DNA of 64,000 bases from Ustilaginoidea virens (GCF_000687475.1 NC_057317.1:1922001-1986000); one strand, 5' to 3'; counted from the first letter of the stretch, positions 34,799 through 52,327 are shown. Notes: generated by a model not told the origin, from the letters alone. A program made the numbers and translations.

Positions 34799-36133
34799 GC
34801 TGGTGGTTCAACTGCCCCGTCAGGCTGTAAGAAGAGCCCGCCACTTGAAGCCGGGAAGCCGGGTCGCCTGTTTGCGAGGAGGGAAAGGGAATGGCTGCGC
34901 TTGTCGGGGACTCGGCCGGCACTCGACGAGGTGATGAGGTGACGAGGTGACGAGGTGATGGGAATCAGGATTATCGATAACGCGATAACGCGCCTGGCTG
35001 GTCGAGGAGCCTGGGAGTCGGGAGCGCTGGGGTGGACTTCAGGCTGCGTTGAGACGCGAGGTGGGGTGGGGGGTTGTTTTAGCCTCGTCTCAGGGCATTT
35101 CAGTCTGCTAGGAGCTCCCAGCCAGCAATAATACTCGCTGTACGAGGAAGCTGGTAGGCGGCGGCGCCAGGCTGGGTGGGACTGGGACTATTTATATGCT
35201 GGGAATCCGGTCTTTCTCCGGTAACGCTCACTACATGGATTGTTGCTCCATGTCCATGGCCTTTCGTCGCATACGGTCACCGCCACCGTCACCGCCACCG
35301 ACACGGCTCCTACATCTAAGGTCATGTTCATTCCCCACGTTGCACCCATCTCCCTGGCTGATGATGCCCCAAACCCTGACATACTCTCTATGCACACTCG
35401 CTCTAGAAGGTTCCATTCACTTGAAGGATGTCTAGTGCAACTCAATCAAGAAAAGAAAAACGCAGAAAAAAAATAGATGCCGCGACCAATGGGCACAAAT
35501 AACATGATCAAAGGTGGGAAAACTAACAACAAGAAGGGGGAGGAAGTAGAAGAAGCAAAAAAAGGAAAAAAAAAAAAGGAGGTGTAATGAGCCAAGAAGA
35601 TTAAAAAGAAAAAAAAAAAAAAACTGCCGCCTGTGCTCCTTTGTCCTTTCTACATGACTTTTGATGTGCCGCCGCTCTCGTTCGAATAATCCATGCGGGG
35701 CGTTACATGACTTCTCTATTCCTTTCCTTGTAACTTGAGATGATTAAACAAAAGACGGTGCAATGTGCAACATGTTGGGGGTGGTGAAGGGGGAAAGTAG
35801 GCAAGGGAAACATGATGTAGGAATAAGCAATTGACCGGGGTCAATGGGGAGGAAAAGCAAGGGGGGTATTGAGATTACTGAAGTGTCAAAGGTTGGGGGG
35901 GGGGAAGGGGGGGGGGGGGTTTGGGCGGGGGAGGGATTTCTATGTACACGTGAAGGCATCGTAGGAATCATTGTTAGGTGCAAAGCAAAAAAAAAAAAAA
36001 AAAAAAACAAAGAGTTTGGGAACCGAGTTTGGGAACCGACAAGCATCGACGGCTGAATCGGGCTCGGGCACGGCGCCAGATATCCGTTCTCTTCAGCTAC
36101 AACGTTCGACTCCAACGGGATAGCAGCAGCAAC
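34799..36133. other. intergenic between ATG29 and KAP95
   Basis: No gene seen. On minus, CATATAAATAG near 35185-35195 is a possible TATA box roughly 390 bp upstream of ATG29. Several A runs (35568-35577, 35609-35622, 35986-36006) and G runs (35893-35918) lie in the half next to KAP95. A GAGGTGA repeat occurs near 34928-34957. Confidence 0.55.
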
Positions 36134-39100
36134 CTAGGCCATTACGGCTGTTGTACCTCCAACTTGGCGCTTGACCTGCTCCCGAGCCCAACGCGCAGTC
36201 TCAATGGTTCGGGGCTGATAGTCGCGGTTGGTCTTGGTCTGCTTGATCATGGTAGTGAGCCAGTCTTGTCGGAAAGCCTCGACCAATTCGCCGCCAGGAT
36301 ACGCATCAGCAAGGTCACTGAGGCAAGAGGGTTAGCAAGACATCCACGGACTCTGTAGCATCACGACGTACCCAATGACGCCCATGCTAGCACGCATCAG
36401 TGACTCGCTGCGTAGCGTGTCGTTGGCAATTTGTCCCAGCAGGTTGAAGATGGTTGGCACATATTGTTGAAGCGCTTGACCTGGAACAGCAGGAAAAAAA
36501 CAAGTCAGTCTTGCTGCTTTGTTTCACTTCTTCTTTCACCTTGATTATTAAGCGGTTCGAGACTTACTCTTCTCGCTCGTCTTCATGGCGCCAATGATGC
36601 CGCCCCAGGCGTCCATAATGCCTTCGCGAAGGGAGATGACGTAGTCAACCATCTCAATCGGGCCGTCGGGTGTAGCGGTTACAGTGGCGGCCTGCTCCAG
36701 AACCTGTGCCACGACAGACAGGTACGTCTCAAAATGTCCAGTGATGGCCCCGGCAATATCGCCGAAGCACTGCAAAATGGCTGGCTTGAACTGGTTGGAA
36801 AGCGAAGGACTCTGTAGTCGAGGTTAGGGACAGCTTGCCACTGATTGTTTTTTTTTTTTTTTTTTTTTTGTTTTTTTTGGATGAGAGAGGGGCCGGGTTC
36901 ATTCTTACCCTCAAATTGTTCAGCAAATAGTTCATAAAGTTGTCGCAGTATGGCTGACTGCGCTCTCCCATCGACCGTGTGATGTCGCTCACGAGGCCAA
37001 TAGCCATGGAGCAAAGACTGGGTCCTTCCTGATTCCCAAGAGCATTGTAGAGAAAGGGCGAGAAAGCCTCCATGTATTTACTGAAATCCTCCTCCATCGC
37101 GGTGGACAGGGCAGAGATGGTGCCAAATATGGCTTCGGGAACGCTGGATTTGCTACCAACGCTCGTCAGGATCTGCAGGAGAATCTGCATGATACGGTCT
37201 CCCTGAGGGATAATGTCCTTGTCCAATCTGCTGATGATGGCCTGGAGCACCGTGCACAAGCTGTTCTGCATCTCCTCGAGGGTAATCTTGTCCTCGACAC
37301 TGACGACCTGGGATTGCAAGGGAATCGTCTCCTCAAGGCGCTTGATGATGACCTCGGAGAGGGAGGCGACGGCCTGCAGACTCTCAGTGGCGGAGTTCTG
37401 CACGAAAACGTTGAGCACCTCGTAAGCGGCAGTGCGCACAGAGGTCTCGGCATCTTGCCGACTGGTGACGTCAAGCAGGGTGCTCACGGCCTGGTTGAAG
37501 TGAGGGGTGAGGGGGTTGGCGGCGGACCCGATGTCGCCGGCGAACCGCTCAGCCAGGTTCATGAGCGCCCAACAGCATGAAGGGGCCATCTTGGCGTTGC
37601 TCATCAAGCCCTTGAACAGCGACTCTATGAGGGAGGGAAGATGTTGGTTGGAGTCAATGGCTTCTGCACACGCGTACGTAACACGGCCAAGAGTGAAGGC
37701 GGTCGAATCCTTGACCTGGAGGTTCTGGTCATCCATCATGGTGATCAGGATGGGAAGAGCTTGCTTAACAATGGGGTCCAGGACCTTCTCGTCAGGGCCC
37801 TCCATGATGGCACCGAAAGCGGACACGGCGGCGTCCCGGTAGTGCCAGTCCTCGGAGCGCAAGTTGGCCTCGACAAATTGCAGCACAGGAGTGATGATGC
37901 TGGCGCCGACAGCCTGGGAGTAGAGCTGCAGGCACTGGTATGCTGCTCGCGAGATGTTGTACTCGTCGTCGGCCGCGTCCTCGTCCTGCTTTGTCAGAAG
38001 CGACAACAGCACGGGCACAACCTCGTTGGCCGCGACCCGCGCAAAGTTGTAGAATGGACGCATCTGATCGGCGCTCTCAACCTGGGCGTTGTCGTCCTCG
38101 ATGGAAAATTCCTCCTCGCACACGGTGCTCCAGAACTCCACGGCAAGCTTGGCAACATCCTCATCGTCGGATTTCATGCCGAGAATAGTCAGACCAAACA
38201 GGGCCTTTTCCATGTAGAATCGCATCTTGTCGTAGTAGAGGGCCATGATTCTGTTGAGACAGCCAAAGGCGCCCTGCTGGATGCGAGAGTCGTCGGCTTG
38301 GGTGGCCTCGCAGACGACCTGCATGATGTAGTTGCGCTCCCCCTCGTGTTTGAAGTTGGTGCTGACAAACTCCAATGAGTCGCCGAGGGCGGTGATGGCG
38401 GCCAACCTGACCTCATTGTTGGCCTCCTCTTTTCTGGCGCCCTGGACGACAGCAGTCAGGATAGCGTTGGAATGGGACACGAGGGCAACCCGGAGCTCCG
38501 CGTCCGAGCTCTCGCAAATGTAGCCGATGGCGGTAAGTGACGCTTGCTTCTGGTGATCAGCACCGTCCGTAACGTTCTTGACCAAGAAGGGCATCAAGTC
38601 GCTCCACTGGTTGCGGGGAAGCTCGATGGAGGCAATAGATGAGATGACCTGGGCAGCGGCGTTGCCAGCTTGAGCATTGTTCGAGGACAGCGTTTGCAGC
38701 GTGAGTTGCTTTACTCGTGCTTTGGTCTCATCATCTGTTTGTTGCAGCCACTTGGTCTGGAGTTCTTGCTGGCGGGCAAAGTCTCGGGCTGTGAAAGCGT
38801 TCTTCAAGGCTAGACCGGCGGCAACACGGATGGACCCATCGGCTGATTCATTGGCGAGCTCTTGCACCAACGTGGCCAAGTAGAGTGGCTATCAAGGACG
38901 GCCGAGAAAAGCGGTTAGCATGCAAGGCAACGGCACCATGAGGGAAACGGGCAGGCCCAACCGGGGGGGGGGGCCCAGGGGGGGCTTGCAATGCTTTGGG
39001 AGGGAAGCAAAGCGCCAGCTACTCACGAAGTTGCTCTCCGCCGCCTGGTTAAGCTGTTGTTCGGCGGCATTTCGCAGGTTGGCGTCTGTGAAAGCATGTC

Positions 39101-39306
39101 TGTTAGCCAAAGATGAAGCTCTGGGAATGCATGTTCCAGGTCGAGATAGCGGATGATGCCGTCTGAGGGCCCGTTGGCAAGGAGCGGAGGGGGGGTTTCA
39201 AACGAGGGGCTCGTTCATCAATCCAGGGGCAGTCAAAAGGAAGGCCGGGGACTTTACCTGGAGAGAGCGAGTTGGCGAGCACCTGATTAATTTCTGAGCT
39301 CGACAT
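36134..39306 (-). CDS. KAP95: importin subunit beta-1 (karyopherin Kap95)
   Basis: Six exons, 39306-39258, 39085-39027, 38888-36909, 36811-36568, 36480-36372 and 36317-36134, join in frame to 874 residues, close to the usual 860-880. The whole protein is HEAT repeats, with recognisable blocks such as NQWSDLMPFLVKNV, YICESSDAELRV, HYRDAAVSAFGAIMEGP and CSMAIGLVSDITRSMGE. Importin beta binds importin alpha or cargo directly, docks on nucleoporins and releases cargo in the nucleus on Ran-GTP. Intron 3 holds a 22-nt homopolymer run and a CTAAC branch site. The end GGTTAVMA followed by TAG was chosen because the last exon keeps phase and has the expected length. Confidence 0.95.
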
Positions 39307-42300
39307 GATGGCAGGTGGCAGAGCGTCTCGTCATGCGGCTTTGGAATGTCTTTGAAGATGGGAGGATGTTTCGTTCAGGGCCAGAAACAGGCAAGAGGTG
39401 CACGTGTGAGCAGGCAAAGGCGGAGACCTCCAACACGGGTGTGGGTTGGTGTGGTGTGTGTGTGGGGGGGGTTTTTTTTATTTTTTTTTGGCCCTCTTTC
39501 TGGTGGTGCTGGTGGTGCTGGTTGTGCTTGGTGGTCCTTCTTGGTGGACAAGGCTATGTCGCTTTTTTTTTTTTTTTTTTTTTTTTTTCCAGGCAACGCG
39601 AATCGACGACACGACAGTACTGTTCTCGGTAGTGGGGGGTTGCTTGTTGAGCGAGCAAACAGAGGAAAGCCTTTCGCGTAGAGACGGGTCGAACAGGTCT
39701 GGGCTAGCACAGGTCGTTTTTTGAAGAAGAACGGAGAGGAGGGAAAGAAAAGGAGCCCTGGCTCCCCCTTTTTTTTTTTATCAAACGTCCGGTCGTGTCA
39801 ATACAATAAGTGCAACAAAGATGGGTTGCGTAGGAAGGCAAGGAGAGAGAAGGAGCCCCGGCCTGGTGGGTTCAAGTTAGATGTGTACCTAAGGTAGGTA
39901 CCTAGGTACCTTAGGTAGTCAAAGGGGGAGGGAAGAGGTCCGGGGCTCTTGGCTAGGAGCAGGGACCCGCAGAAATGCCTAGTGGTCCAGCAGTCGGGGA
40001 CATCACAGTGACGGCGCTACTCCGCCCTGGAGGGTTTGCGCTGGCGAGCACCAGACCGAGACTCGAAGCTTTGGCCCAGGTACCTCCCAGGTATCCGCCC
40101 TCTGCAAACCCTGTGAAGAACCAGCCGGGACGGGACGTAGTAGGCTGAGCCCGGAACTAACCCAACTGCCAAGACGCCTGCAGGTACTAGGCAGGTACTT
40201 GTCAGATGAGTGATGCATTGTGCAAAAAAAAAAATTCGTCGTCTCGCACTGAGCAACAAGCGGGCCTAGGGCGGCTCCCTCGCCGAGCGAGCTGAACGAA
40301 CGAGCTGCTGGGGGGGGTGAAACTGATGCGGGCATGCCGAGCCAGGCCACCAGACTGTTTCTCTGCTCGTTGCCAGTTGACATCTGCTTCAAGATCCTCG
40401 CTGAAAGGAAGGGGGAAGAGGGGGGGGGGCGGTCAGCCCATGGGTTGTATGTGCATAGCGAACGGACGTTACTCGCCCCCCCCCCCCAGGCAGGCCTCAC
40501 GATGCAAAGCACGAGCAGCGGAGATTTCGAGTCCCAGAGCAACATAACTATAACTGTCCGATCCGACGGCAATCGGGAGGCAAAGGCCTGCCGGCTATTT
40601 AGCCCGTTGAGCTGCCATGGTCGCCACAAGCATGGCTTGCGTTACTTGACGTGAGTTGATTGCTGAGTCGGTTCACCGTGGCAAATGTCATGTCATGTCA
40701 CGGCAAAGACGACCAACGTCTACGTCTGGGGCAGCATCACGGCCACAGCAGCCTTGCTTGTCAGACATGGCGGATTCTTCCTCACCAACATGGCGTCCGC
40801 CAGCCAGGCACAAGTCATCACCACCAGAACTGATGAAGTGCATCTCGCACCACGCCGACAAGTATGTACGCGCCTGCTTGTCCCTCCCCCCCCTCTCTCG
40901 CATCAAGCCAACCAACCAACCTACCAACCAACCAACTGGTTTGAATAGCTGTGCATGCAGCTTAGAGCCAAAATCGCAGGGCCGTCGTCGACCCGTTCTT
41001 TCCCTCATGCCCTCCGCAATGATGGCGACTTGGACTGGCTTGTCCAGGTGACGGACGGGCTGCATCACAGTCTGGCTCCTTTCCGTCGGCCGAAGCTGGC
41101 GAATCCAGGAGCAGCGAGACCATGACTCGCAAGCAAGAGCAGACACAAGTCAACGTCATCCGGGGTTGCAACCCCTCAAGCCGCCCGTTTTCCCTCTTTA
41201 CCTCGAAAATCACATCCACCACCCTACGGATCATGATGAACCTGCCCACGGCACATAATCGCCGTCGTCTTCCAGAATCCAGACCTCCCAGACCCAGTGT
41301 CAAGCTGCTTGCCAATGGCACTGTGTGGACTTCTTACCACCCCACAATGCTCACCCATAGGGCGGAAATCTGCCTCGGCCAATCGCCGCGGTAGTTGCGG
41401 GAGCACTTCTGGCCCCATCCGGCTGACCCACTCCGCCATCAGTGATTTCATTGGTCACGTGGCCCAAGCCGGTGACGCGGTGCCAAACTGACTCTTGCAA
41501 GAGCCAAGCCCTCTGTTCGCGGGCACTGTGTGCCTGTCCCTACTCCTTGGCGCCCGTAAGTAAGCATTTGAACCAGCTGTTTTGTTTGCCTCGGCCACGG
41601 TCAGATGCCGTCTGGTCTTTTAGTGCGTTCGACGTTGCTGCCGCCGCCGCCGCTGCTGCTGCTGCTGCTGCTGCTCTTGGCGACAGATCTCTTTAGCTGC
41701 CAGCGGCAGCTTTTCCCCGCGAGCCTGCCAAATACGAGGCCGTCTGGCTGTCTTGAATCCCCCCCCCCCCCCCTGGCCGCTGATCAAGTTTGAACCCCCG
41801 AGTCCCGAGCTATGTATGTAACTTACTCGCCTCGCCGCGCCTGGCTGTCTTTGTTTATGTTTCAGGGGAATCCCGTGTTTTTCGTGGCCCCCACCGCTTT
41901 CGCAGCTTCCCCAGCAACGGGCCCAGCAGGTTTGATGAAATACGACAGTCAGGTGGGGAAGAGAGACTAGTAGCTGACACGGGGAGGAGGGCGACGTGGA
42001 AAATCTTGGCTTCCAGGTTCGAAGGCGCTGACTTGGCTGGCATTGGACGTCGGATACAATCTAAAGGCTGAATGTAAGGTTGGTGGTGACGCACACGACG
42101 ATTTGCACATAACGTCTTGAGATTTCAAGCTTACTACGGAGTACAAAAGAACTCTCTCCAGATGCAGTCACGGAACCAACCAAGGTGCATAGCATAAATC
42201 CTTGTGGGGACAGAAAAAACAAAAACAAACTCGTTTTGGTAATGCCTTCGTGCCCAGCCTACGTAATCGGCCCCCCCCCCCCCCCCCCCGGTCTGCTTAC

Positions 42301-42310
42301 AAGCCTGTTG
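39307..42310. other. 3.0-kb region without recognisable gene
   Basis: Overlapping frames on both strands, none protein-like. Contents: T runs near 39473 and 39562-39588 upstream of KAP95, GGTACCTAAGG-like palindromes near 39886-39917, CAAC-type repeats near 40905-40941, CCG/CTG triplets at 41640-41676, C runs near 41760 and 42271-42289, and TACGGAGTA at 42135. Promoter elements of KAP95 and the LEU4 3' UTR should lie at the two ends. Confidence 0.5.
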
Positions 42311-45791
<3,481 letters not shown>

Positions 45792-47762
45792 CTATCTCCA
45801 GTACCCTCGGGCTGCTCCGTGACTATCATAAATAACTTCCCGCTCTCTGACTCTCTCGTCGTCCCATTCGGAACTGAACCCTCGGTAGTGCGGGCTGTGA
45901 TCGTAGCCGTGTCCGTGGCGCTGGGACCTTCTGTACCAGTCATCTGCGTACTCACGTTCCCGCTCAGCGTCCCGACAGCGGCGCCGGTATCGTCTGATGC
46001 GGGCGCTCAACTCTGTGAGCTGGAGAACCTCATCCTGCAACCGGGGTTTAGTTCGAAAATACAGCAAGGACGGCAGAGAAGACGAGGATGGAAAAGGAAA
46101 TGCAAAGAGAAAGAGACGCGAGGCGGCCGAGGACTCACGTATTTCAAGTAATCCATGATGTAGAAGAACCACCTGGTCTCTTCATATGCATACCCCATCT
46201 GTTCAATCGCCTCGCGACAAACTAAATCTTTGGTAATCTCGGTCCACATTTCTCTTGGAGGTGGATGCGACGGTGGGGCCGGGGTGCGAGACATCTTTCG
46301 TTCGATGTCCACGTCGACGTCAATTTCTCTATCGTGATCATAAAAGGCTACACTGGTGTGGTTATTCCCTGAACCCGCGGCGGGTAGAGGAGACGGCTCT
46401 CTGGCGGGCACGACAGCACCGTCTCTCTCGGGGATGAACTGGGTCCTCCGTACACCGCTGTACTTGGACCAGTTCGTCTCGGTGCTTGCGCCGCCAACGC
46501 CATCCATGAGAACCCGCTCCGTGCCCGGGGGCACATCGACAATGGTCCAATCCTTGGTGGCGCCACCCCAGGCTTCGCCCATGCGGCCACGGGAATCGAT
46601 CTTGCCCGTAATCTCCGTCGCTTCGTCGTCGTCTAAGCGGGAGAAGGGGGGTGCTGCCGAGTGCGACCTGCGATGACCTCTGCCGCTGTCATCAATACGA
46701 AGACGTTTCATATCCTTGGAGGTAATGAGATAATCATCGTGAAAGTCGGAGCGTCGTTCACGGCTTTTTGAGCGGTGGCGACTAGTTGATCTATGGATAT
46801 CAACGTCCACATCTGTTCTGTTCTTGGACAGGGAGATGTCAATGTCTGTCTCGCGCTCTCGCGTTCTCCCATGAGGTCGAGGTGGAGGTAGCGGTGGCGG
46901 GGAGGGAGCTCTGGCTCGAATGACGCCTTGAAGACGCATGTTAGCTTTCGAGTTGTGGACCATGGTTTCAACCTGACAACGGCGCTAGTTTTTGATCTTC
47001 TTCTTCTTCTTCTGTTGTATTCTCTCTCTTTCTCTCTCTCTCACTCTCTCCCTTTCTCTTTCTTTCTCTCTTTTTTTTTTGTTGTGGAAAAAGCAACATA
47101 CCATGGTCGATATCTGTATAATGAGTGATAACCTCTCTCTCAATGATTGGTCCACGTACGACTGGCGGTGGAGGAGGAGGAGGTGGTGGTGGTGGTGAGG
47201 GCGATGGGCTTGGCTCCCTTTGTTTCTGCCTCTCAACAATCCTCGTGTGGATGTGCTCCCTCACCGGCGACGGACTCCTGGGCCTCCTCTCGACGAAGCG
47301 CACCACACCTGAGGGAGATCGCTGCCTCACCACGGACGGGCTTCGAATCCTCTCGCTTTCTCTCTCTCTCTCCACAACCCTCATCCGCGAATGTTCATGA
47401 TCATGGAGATGCGGAGGCGACTCGCTTCTGGGTCGGCGAATAAGACGCTCTTCCCCAACTCGAGCAGGAGAGCTAGGACTTCGAGGACGCCTGTCCCACG
47501 TCTCCACATCCCGCTTGCGCAGAACCATGGGTCCAGCTTCCGCCCTTCGAGCATCTTCTCTCAAGAAGGCTGGAGTCCGGCTCGATTCTCTCTCGCGGAC
47601 TCGAACATCCACTTGGTCAAACTCCTTTCGAGACGGGGGATCTCTGGTCATGACTCTTGTGGTGCGCGGGTCAGCATCTTGGAAGCGGGGGTTGGAACGA
47701 CGAGGAGCGGAGTAGTAATCCCGTTCCTCAAACTCCGTCACCCTCGCACCACGTTGCGACAT
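45792..47762 (-). CDS. Arg/Ser-rich DUF8035-type protein
   Basis: Three exons, 47762-47102, 46926-46139 and 46034-45792, join in frame to 563 residues. The first 400 residues are disordered and strongly charged, rich in Arg-Glu, Arg-Ser-Pro and Asp-Val-Asp-Ile repeats, with an eleven-proline run. From about 440 lies the conserved part: EMWTEITKDLVCREAIEQMGY, then ETRWFFYIMDYLKY, continuing over the intron into DEVLQLTELSARIRRYRRR. I recall this block in fungal proteins assigned to DUF8035; the function is unknown. The Arg-rich tracts could suggest RNA or chromatin contact, but that is speculation. Intron 1 has a long CT-rich tract before a CTAAC branch site. Confidence 0.8.
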
Positions 47763-49870
47763 GCTGGCCGGATGCGATGTTGGCGTGTTTTTTTCCCGCT
47801 TCCTGCGCTGGACAGCTAGTGTCTTGTTTCTTTGTTTTAAACCTTTTCGGATGCTTGTGGTCTCACGTCTCGGTGGGAGCCTGGAGCCTGGAGCCTGGAG
47901 TGTATTGGTATTGCTGACGACGCGGGGTCCGTCCTAGGTCGGAATGAGTCGGAATGAGTCGGAATGAGAACTTCAGACTGGCAGGGTCCGGTCCAGCAGC
48001 TGCGATGCGAAATACCGAATAGAAAGATGAATTTCCGAGCGGGGGCTGGTGAAGCAGCAGCCAAGATTTAGGAAAGTTTGGCCAGTCTTGGTCTGGCCTG
48101 GATGAAAAAGATGGCCGAGGGGGCGAGAGCCAGCGACATTAATGACAAAAGCTCGCAGTCGCAGGACTTGACGTTGGGAAAGAAAAAAGGAAAAAAAAGA
48201 GACACGGACCGGGAAACTAAGCGGCAAAACAGATGTGGCTAATTTTCGCTATTTTTCGCTCGTTCAGAGTTTTCAAACCGCTTTCATGCGTTTAAAAAAA
48301 GAAGCGGAAAAGAAGGGGGTTGGCATTCGATTTTCAAAACCCTTTCTTTACATACTCCGTACCTAGCAGGTAGGCAGTAGCGGTAGTAGCCTGCCCAAGG
48401 TCAGACGATACTGACATTACATAAAGCCAGGGCGGGCGGGCCGGGGGGAGGGGGGGGAGCGGGGTGGTCCTTGTGGCGGTGGAGCAGGCGAATGGACGGG
48501 GCGGGCGCCAACTTGACCAAGCAGCCAAAAAGCGGACCGGCACGCACGGGTAAGCCTGAGCCTGATGGCAGAGAAGAAGCGACGGCCCAGATAACCAGAT
48601 AACCAGATAACCAGGGCCGAAAAGACCGCACGCGCACGGCAAGCATGCGCTTCTAGAGCCAGCTTTGTCAAACAAAGGGGTATGTTCGGGTGTGAAAGAG
48701 AGGCAAGAAGCAACTTGAAAGGCTGACAGGATGACGACAAAGACTCCTCGGACTCCGTAAATGCGGAACTCCGTGTAACAGACGTATACTCCGAGTCCAG
48801 CTGGGTACCTAGATATCTACTACCTACCAGACCTCTCCTAACTCTGTCAAGGAGAGGAAGGGGGGAGAGGGGGCCGGCATTGATATGCACCAAATCCCGA
48901 GTACTGTCCTCCTAGGTACCAGGTACAAATGTGTGCATCTTGTACACATAGTGCGCCGAGGTAGAGAGCACCTGCCAGGCTTCTTCAGCCTTCTGTAGAC
49001 TTGTCGGAGAACTTTCACCTGGCCGTTATGGTCACATGCCGTCATCTTCAAGTTGACGCCATCGTGCAGCCAGCCAGCAGTGAGCACCGAGCAGTGAGCA
49101 CCGAGCAGTGAGCACCGAGCAGTGAGCACCGAGCAGTGAGCACCAGTACAGACTTATGCTTACTGGAGTTGACGTAGAGCGTAGGTTAGGCTAGGTAGGT
49201 TCAAATGGTTACCTAAGATTGATGGCTCCGGTTAGGTTTTTTTAGGTTTCCGACATCACAACATCACAAATGCCGATAGGCTGAGTCGTCTCGGGCTTAC
49301 TGACAACCATGAGCACCAGACACCAGTTGACCCTTTTCACGCACCACTTGACCACCAACCTTGCTTGACTCGTCCCGTGTCGCTGACCTCAAGTTACTCT
49401 GGTCTCACTCGCCCGACCCCCTTTCACGCCATCCTCCCCCTCTCGTTGCATCACATGATGGTCCCTCAGGATTTGCACGCGCCGCAACCCACAGCATGGC
49501 CGCCTGGGGCCTGAGTGAGGCAATCCAACGACTCCGTAATCAAATTCGGGGTCATGAACCAACCACGACGAGGCTCGTCGCACGATGCAGACTACTTGGC
49601 CGCGACTTACCCCCATCTTTCTTTCTTTCAAAGGGGAACAAACAAGCGCAGGGGAACCGCCCGAGGAACCACATCCTCGGCTTTGATTTCCTGCATCATC
49701 TTAAAAAGCAAGCCTCGTGCATTGTGGCACCCTGGACCCGCCAAGAACAAACGCCGACGCAGAAGAAAGAAATAAAACAAAATAAAAAGGACCAAAGAAA
49801 GACTAGCAAATCGCAAAAGGACTGTCAAATCGCACGCATTCAACCTCTTCCTCTTTGTCATGACGACTGA
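47763..49870. other. intergenic, repeat-bearing, no recognisable gene
   Basis: Between the DUF8035-type start and the PFK stop. Short tandem repeats: GGAGCCT x3 near 47876, GTCGGAATGA x3 near 47938, ATAACCAG x3 near 48592 and a 14-bp unit at 49077-49144. TACGGAGTA occurs at 48353 (minus orientation). Confidence 0.5.
49077..49144. repeat. 14-bp tandem repeat (TGAGCACCGAGCAG)
   Basis: Between four and five near-identical copies of a 14-bp unit in non-coding DNA. Confidence 0.9.
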
Positions 49871-52327
49871 TCAAGCGAGCCCTCTCTTGATGTCCTTGGC
49901 CACCAAGCCAGTTGGGTTCTCCTCTGGTTTCGAATAGTCGGGCCGGCCGCCGAGAACGTCGACAACTTCGCGCAACCCAAGCCAGTAAGCAGCCTTGGGT
50001 CGCCTGTTTGGCCAGTCCGTGTCTCGTTCCTCAAGAACCTTCATCGGCGTGAACACAACTTCGGAACCCTGAATGCCAATGACGCTCGTGCTGTTGGGGT
50101 CCTTCTTGACCCGGTTATGAGCGTTGCAGCCATACTCTTCCAAGTGCTGGACGCACTTGATGGCCAACCGAACCGCTCGGCACCGGTCCATGGGAGATGG
50201 CACCCCACCCTGCTGCACGTGTCCAGGGATACTTTCGCGGCTTTCGAAACGGTCGTGGGCCTCTTCACGGATGATGTTGGCAATGAGCTTTGCGTCGTAG
50301 ACCTTGCTGGCCTTTTCGTTGACTAGTATGAGACGACCGGCTCGCGACTGCCCCCCGTCGTTTTTGAAGACGTTTTTGAGATGGTTGACGTCTGCGTTGA
50401 GCATTTCCAGGCTGATGCCCTCCTCTGGGATGTAAACTGCCGAGGCGCCAACGCTGAGCCCACTGAGTATCGCCACATACCCACAACGACCACCCTGGGT
50501 TTCAATGACGAAAACTCGCCGGCGAGTCGCAGAGGCAGATTGCTTGATCTTGTCACAGTAGCTCACCAACTCGTTAAGACAGGTGTCCGAGCCGAGAGAG
50601 TACTCGGTACCGGGAACATTGTTGGAAATCGTGGCGGGAAGAAGACAGACGGGGATGCAAAGCGACGGGTACTGATCTCTGGCCTTGCGCAACTGCGATA
50701 CCGAATGGAAGGCCTCGAATCCACCAACAATGAACAAGGCGTCGAATTCGTACTGCTCAATCAGGTTGGCAATGAGCTCCATGCCGGATTCCTCGGGTAG
50801 CTCGCGGTTCGTTCCAATCTCGGAGCCGCCCTTGCTGGCCCAGCTGTCTACCTCGAGCCAGTCAAACGGTCGGACGGCACCGATGGGCTTGTCATCGTGA
50901 TGGCGTGCAAACCCTGCAAAGCCATTATGAATAGCAATAGGCTCATGGCCGCGACTGAGACAATAGGCAACAGCTGCCCGTACTGCTGCGTTCATACCGC
51001 CAGCGGGAGCACCAACATTGATGAAGCCAATCTTCATGCGCTGTTGCATTGCGTGTCAGCCTGACAAGTGCTTTTTTCTGCGCAATTGAAGAGAGAAAGG
51101 GGAAAAAAAAAAAAAAGCCACAAGCTTGCTCGAGTCACCTACACTTTTTTCGGGCAGTTTATGGTCATCGATCATGACATTCGTAGTCATAGTGTACGAC
51201 TTGTACTGGTCGGCAAATTCAGTGTCGCGAAGGGACATGGCTCTTTCAAAGTCTTTGCTTTCCACAGCTTTGGCGACTTCCTTGGTCTCCTGCACGGCCT
51301 TCATCAGCGGTTTACGCACGATTTTGTTTTCGTTCATGGCAATGAAGCAAGTCTCCGTCTCGGGAGTAGCTTCCAAGACAGCCTTGACAGCCTCCACGCC
51401 TTGCAGGGTGGCGAGGACGCGATCATAAGCTACGGCGGTACCTCCACGCTGTACGTGGCCCAGAGTGGTGATGCGGGTATCAAGGCCGAGACCGCCTTCT
51501 GTCTTGTCCGAGAGAAGGTCTTTGATTTCTTGCGGCGTGATCTTGTTGCCATCTTTGTGACGGGCTCCTTCGGCGACAATCACGATTGTCTTGCGCTTGC
51601 CAAGTTGACGATGCCTGTTGACCACTTCTGACATGTCCTGTCTCCAGTCGTGTTCTTGGGGGCGCTCGGGGATAAAGACAAAATCTGCACCAGTGGCAAC
51701 ACCCGCTAGAAGAGCCAGCCAACCGCAATGGCGCCCCATGACCTCGATGACAAAAGCTCGAGAGTGTGACGAGGCTGTTGCCTCGATGTAATCGACCATT
51801 TCGCAAATTCGGGAGAGGGCGGAGTAGCAGCCCACGGTAGCGTCGGTGCCGGAGAGATCGTTGTCGATGGAGCCGACAATGCCAACAATGTTCAAATGTT
51901 TGTATGGCGCAACCTGGTCCGTGGAGAGCTCGCCGTTGGCCACGAGCTCCTCCAGCAAGGACGGCCACTCAGCACGGAACTTGTCAGCACCAGTGAGCGA
52001 ACCGTCGCCGCCGCAGATGATCAAGGCATCAATCCCATGCAGGACCATGTTTTTGGCCGCTCTCCTCCGTCCCTCTCGCTCGTAGAAAGCCATGCATCGA
52101 GCTGTGCCTATGAGGGTACCGCCCTCGGATAGCCAGCCACGAACATCGTGCCATTCCATCTTTTTGATGAGGTTCCCTCCTTGCACTAGGCCTTCGTAGC
52201 CTTCGTAGACGGCAAAGGCATCGCAGCCGAGATGGATAGCCATGCGGACAACGGCGCGCACAACGCCGTTCATGCCTGGGGAATCGCCCCCAGAGGTCAT
52301 GACGGCAATCTTCTTCTTGGGAGCCAT
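49871..52327 (-). CDS. PFK: ATP-dependent 6-phosphofructokinase
   Basis: Two exons, 52327-51143 and 51040-49871, give 784 residues, the double-length eukaryotic form. The N-terminal half carries the catalytic motifs: ATP-binding [10 protein letters not shown] and [11 protein letters not shown], substrate-binding [12 protein letters not shown], and [10 protein letters not shown]. The C-terminal half repeats the fold ([28 protein letters not shown]) and in this family is allosteric. It phosphorylates fructose 6-phosphate, the committed step of glycolysis, in the cytosol. The intron, GTAGGT to CAACAG with a GCTGAC branch site, falls in the linker between halves. The start is the first Met, with [10 protein letters not shown] as expected. 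Yeast has alpha and beta subunits; filamentous fungi usually have a single gene. Confidence 0.95.
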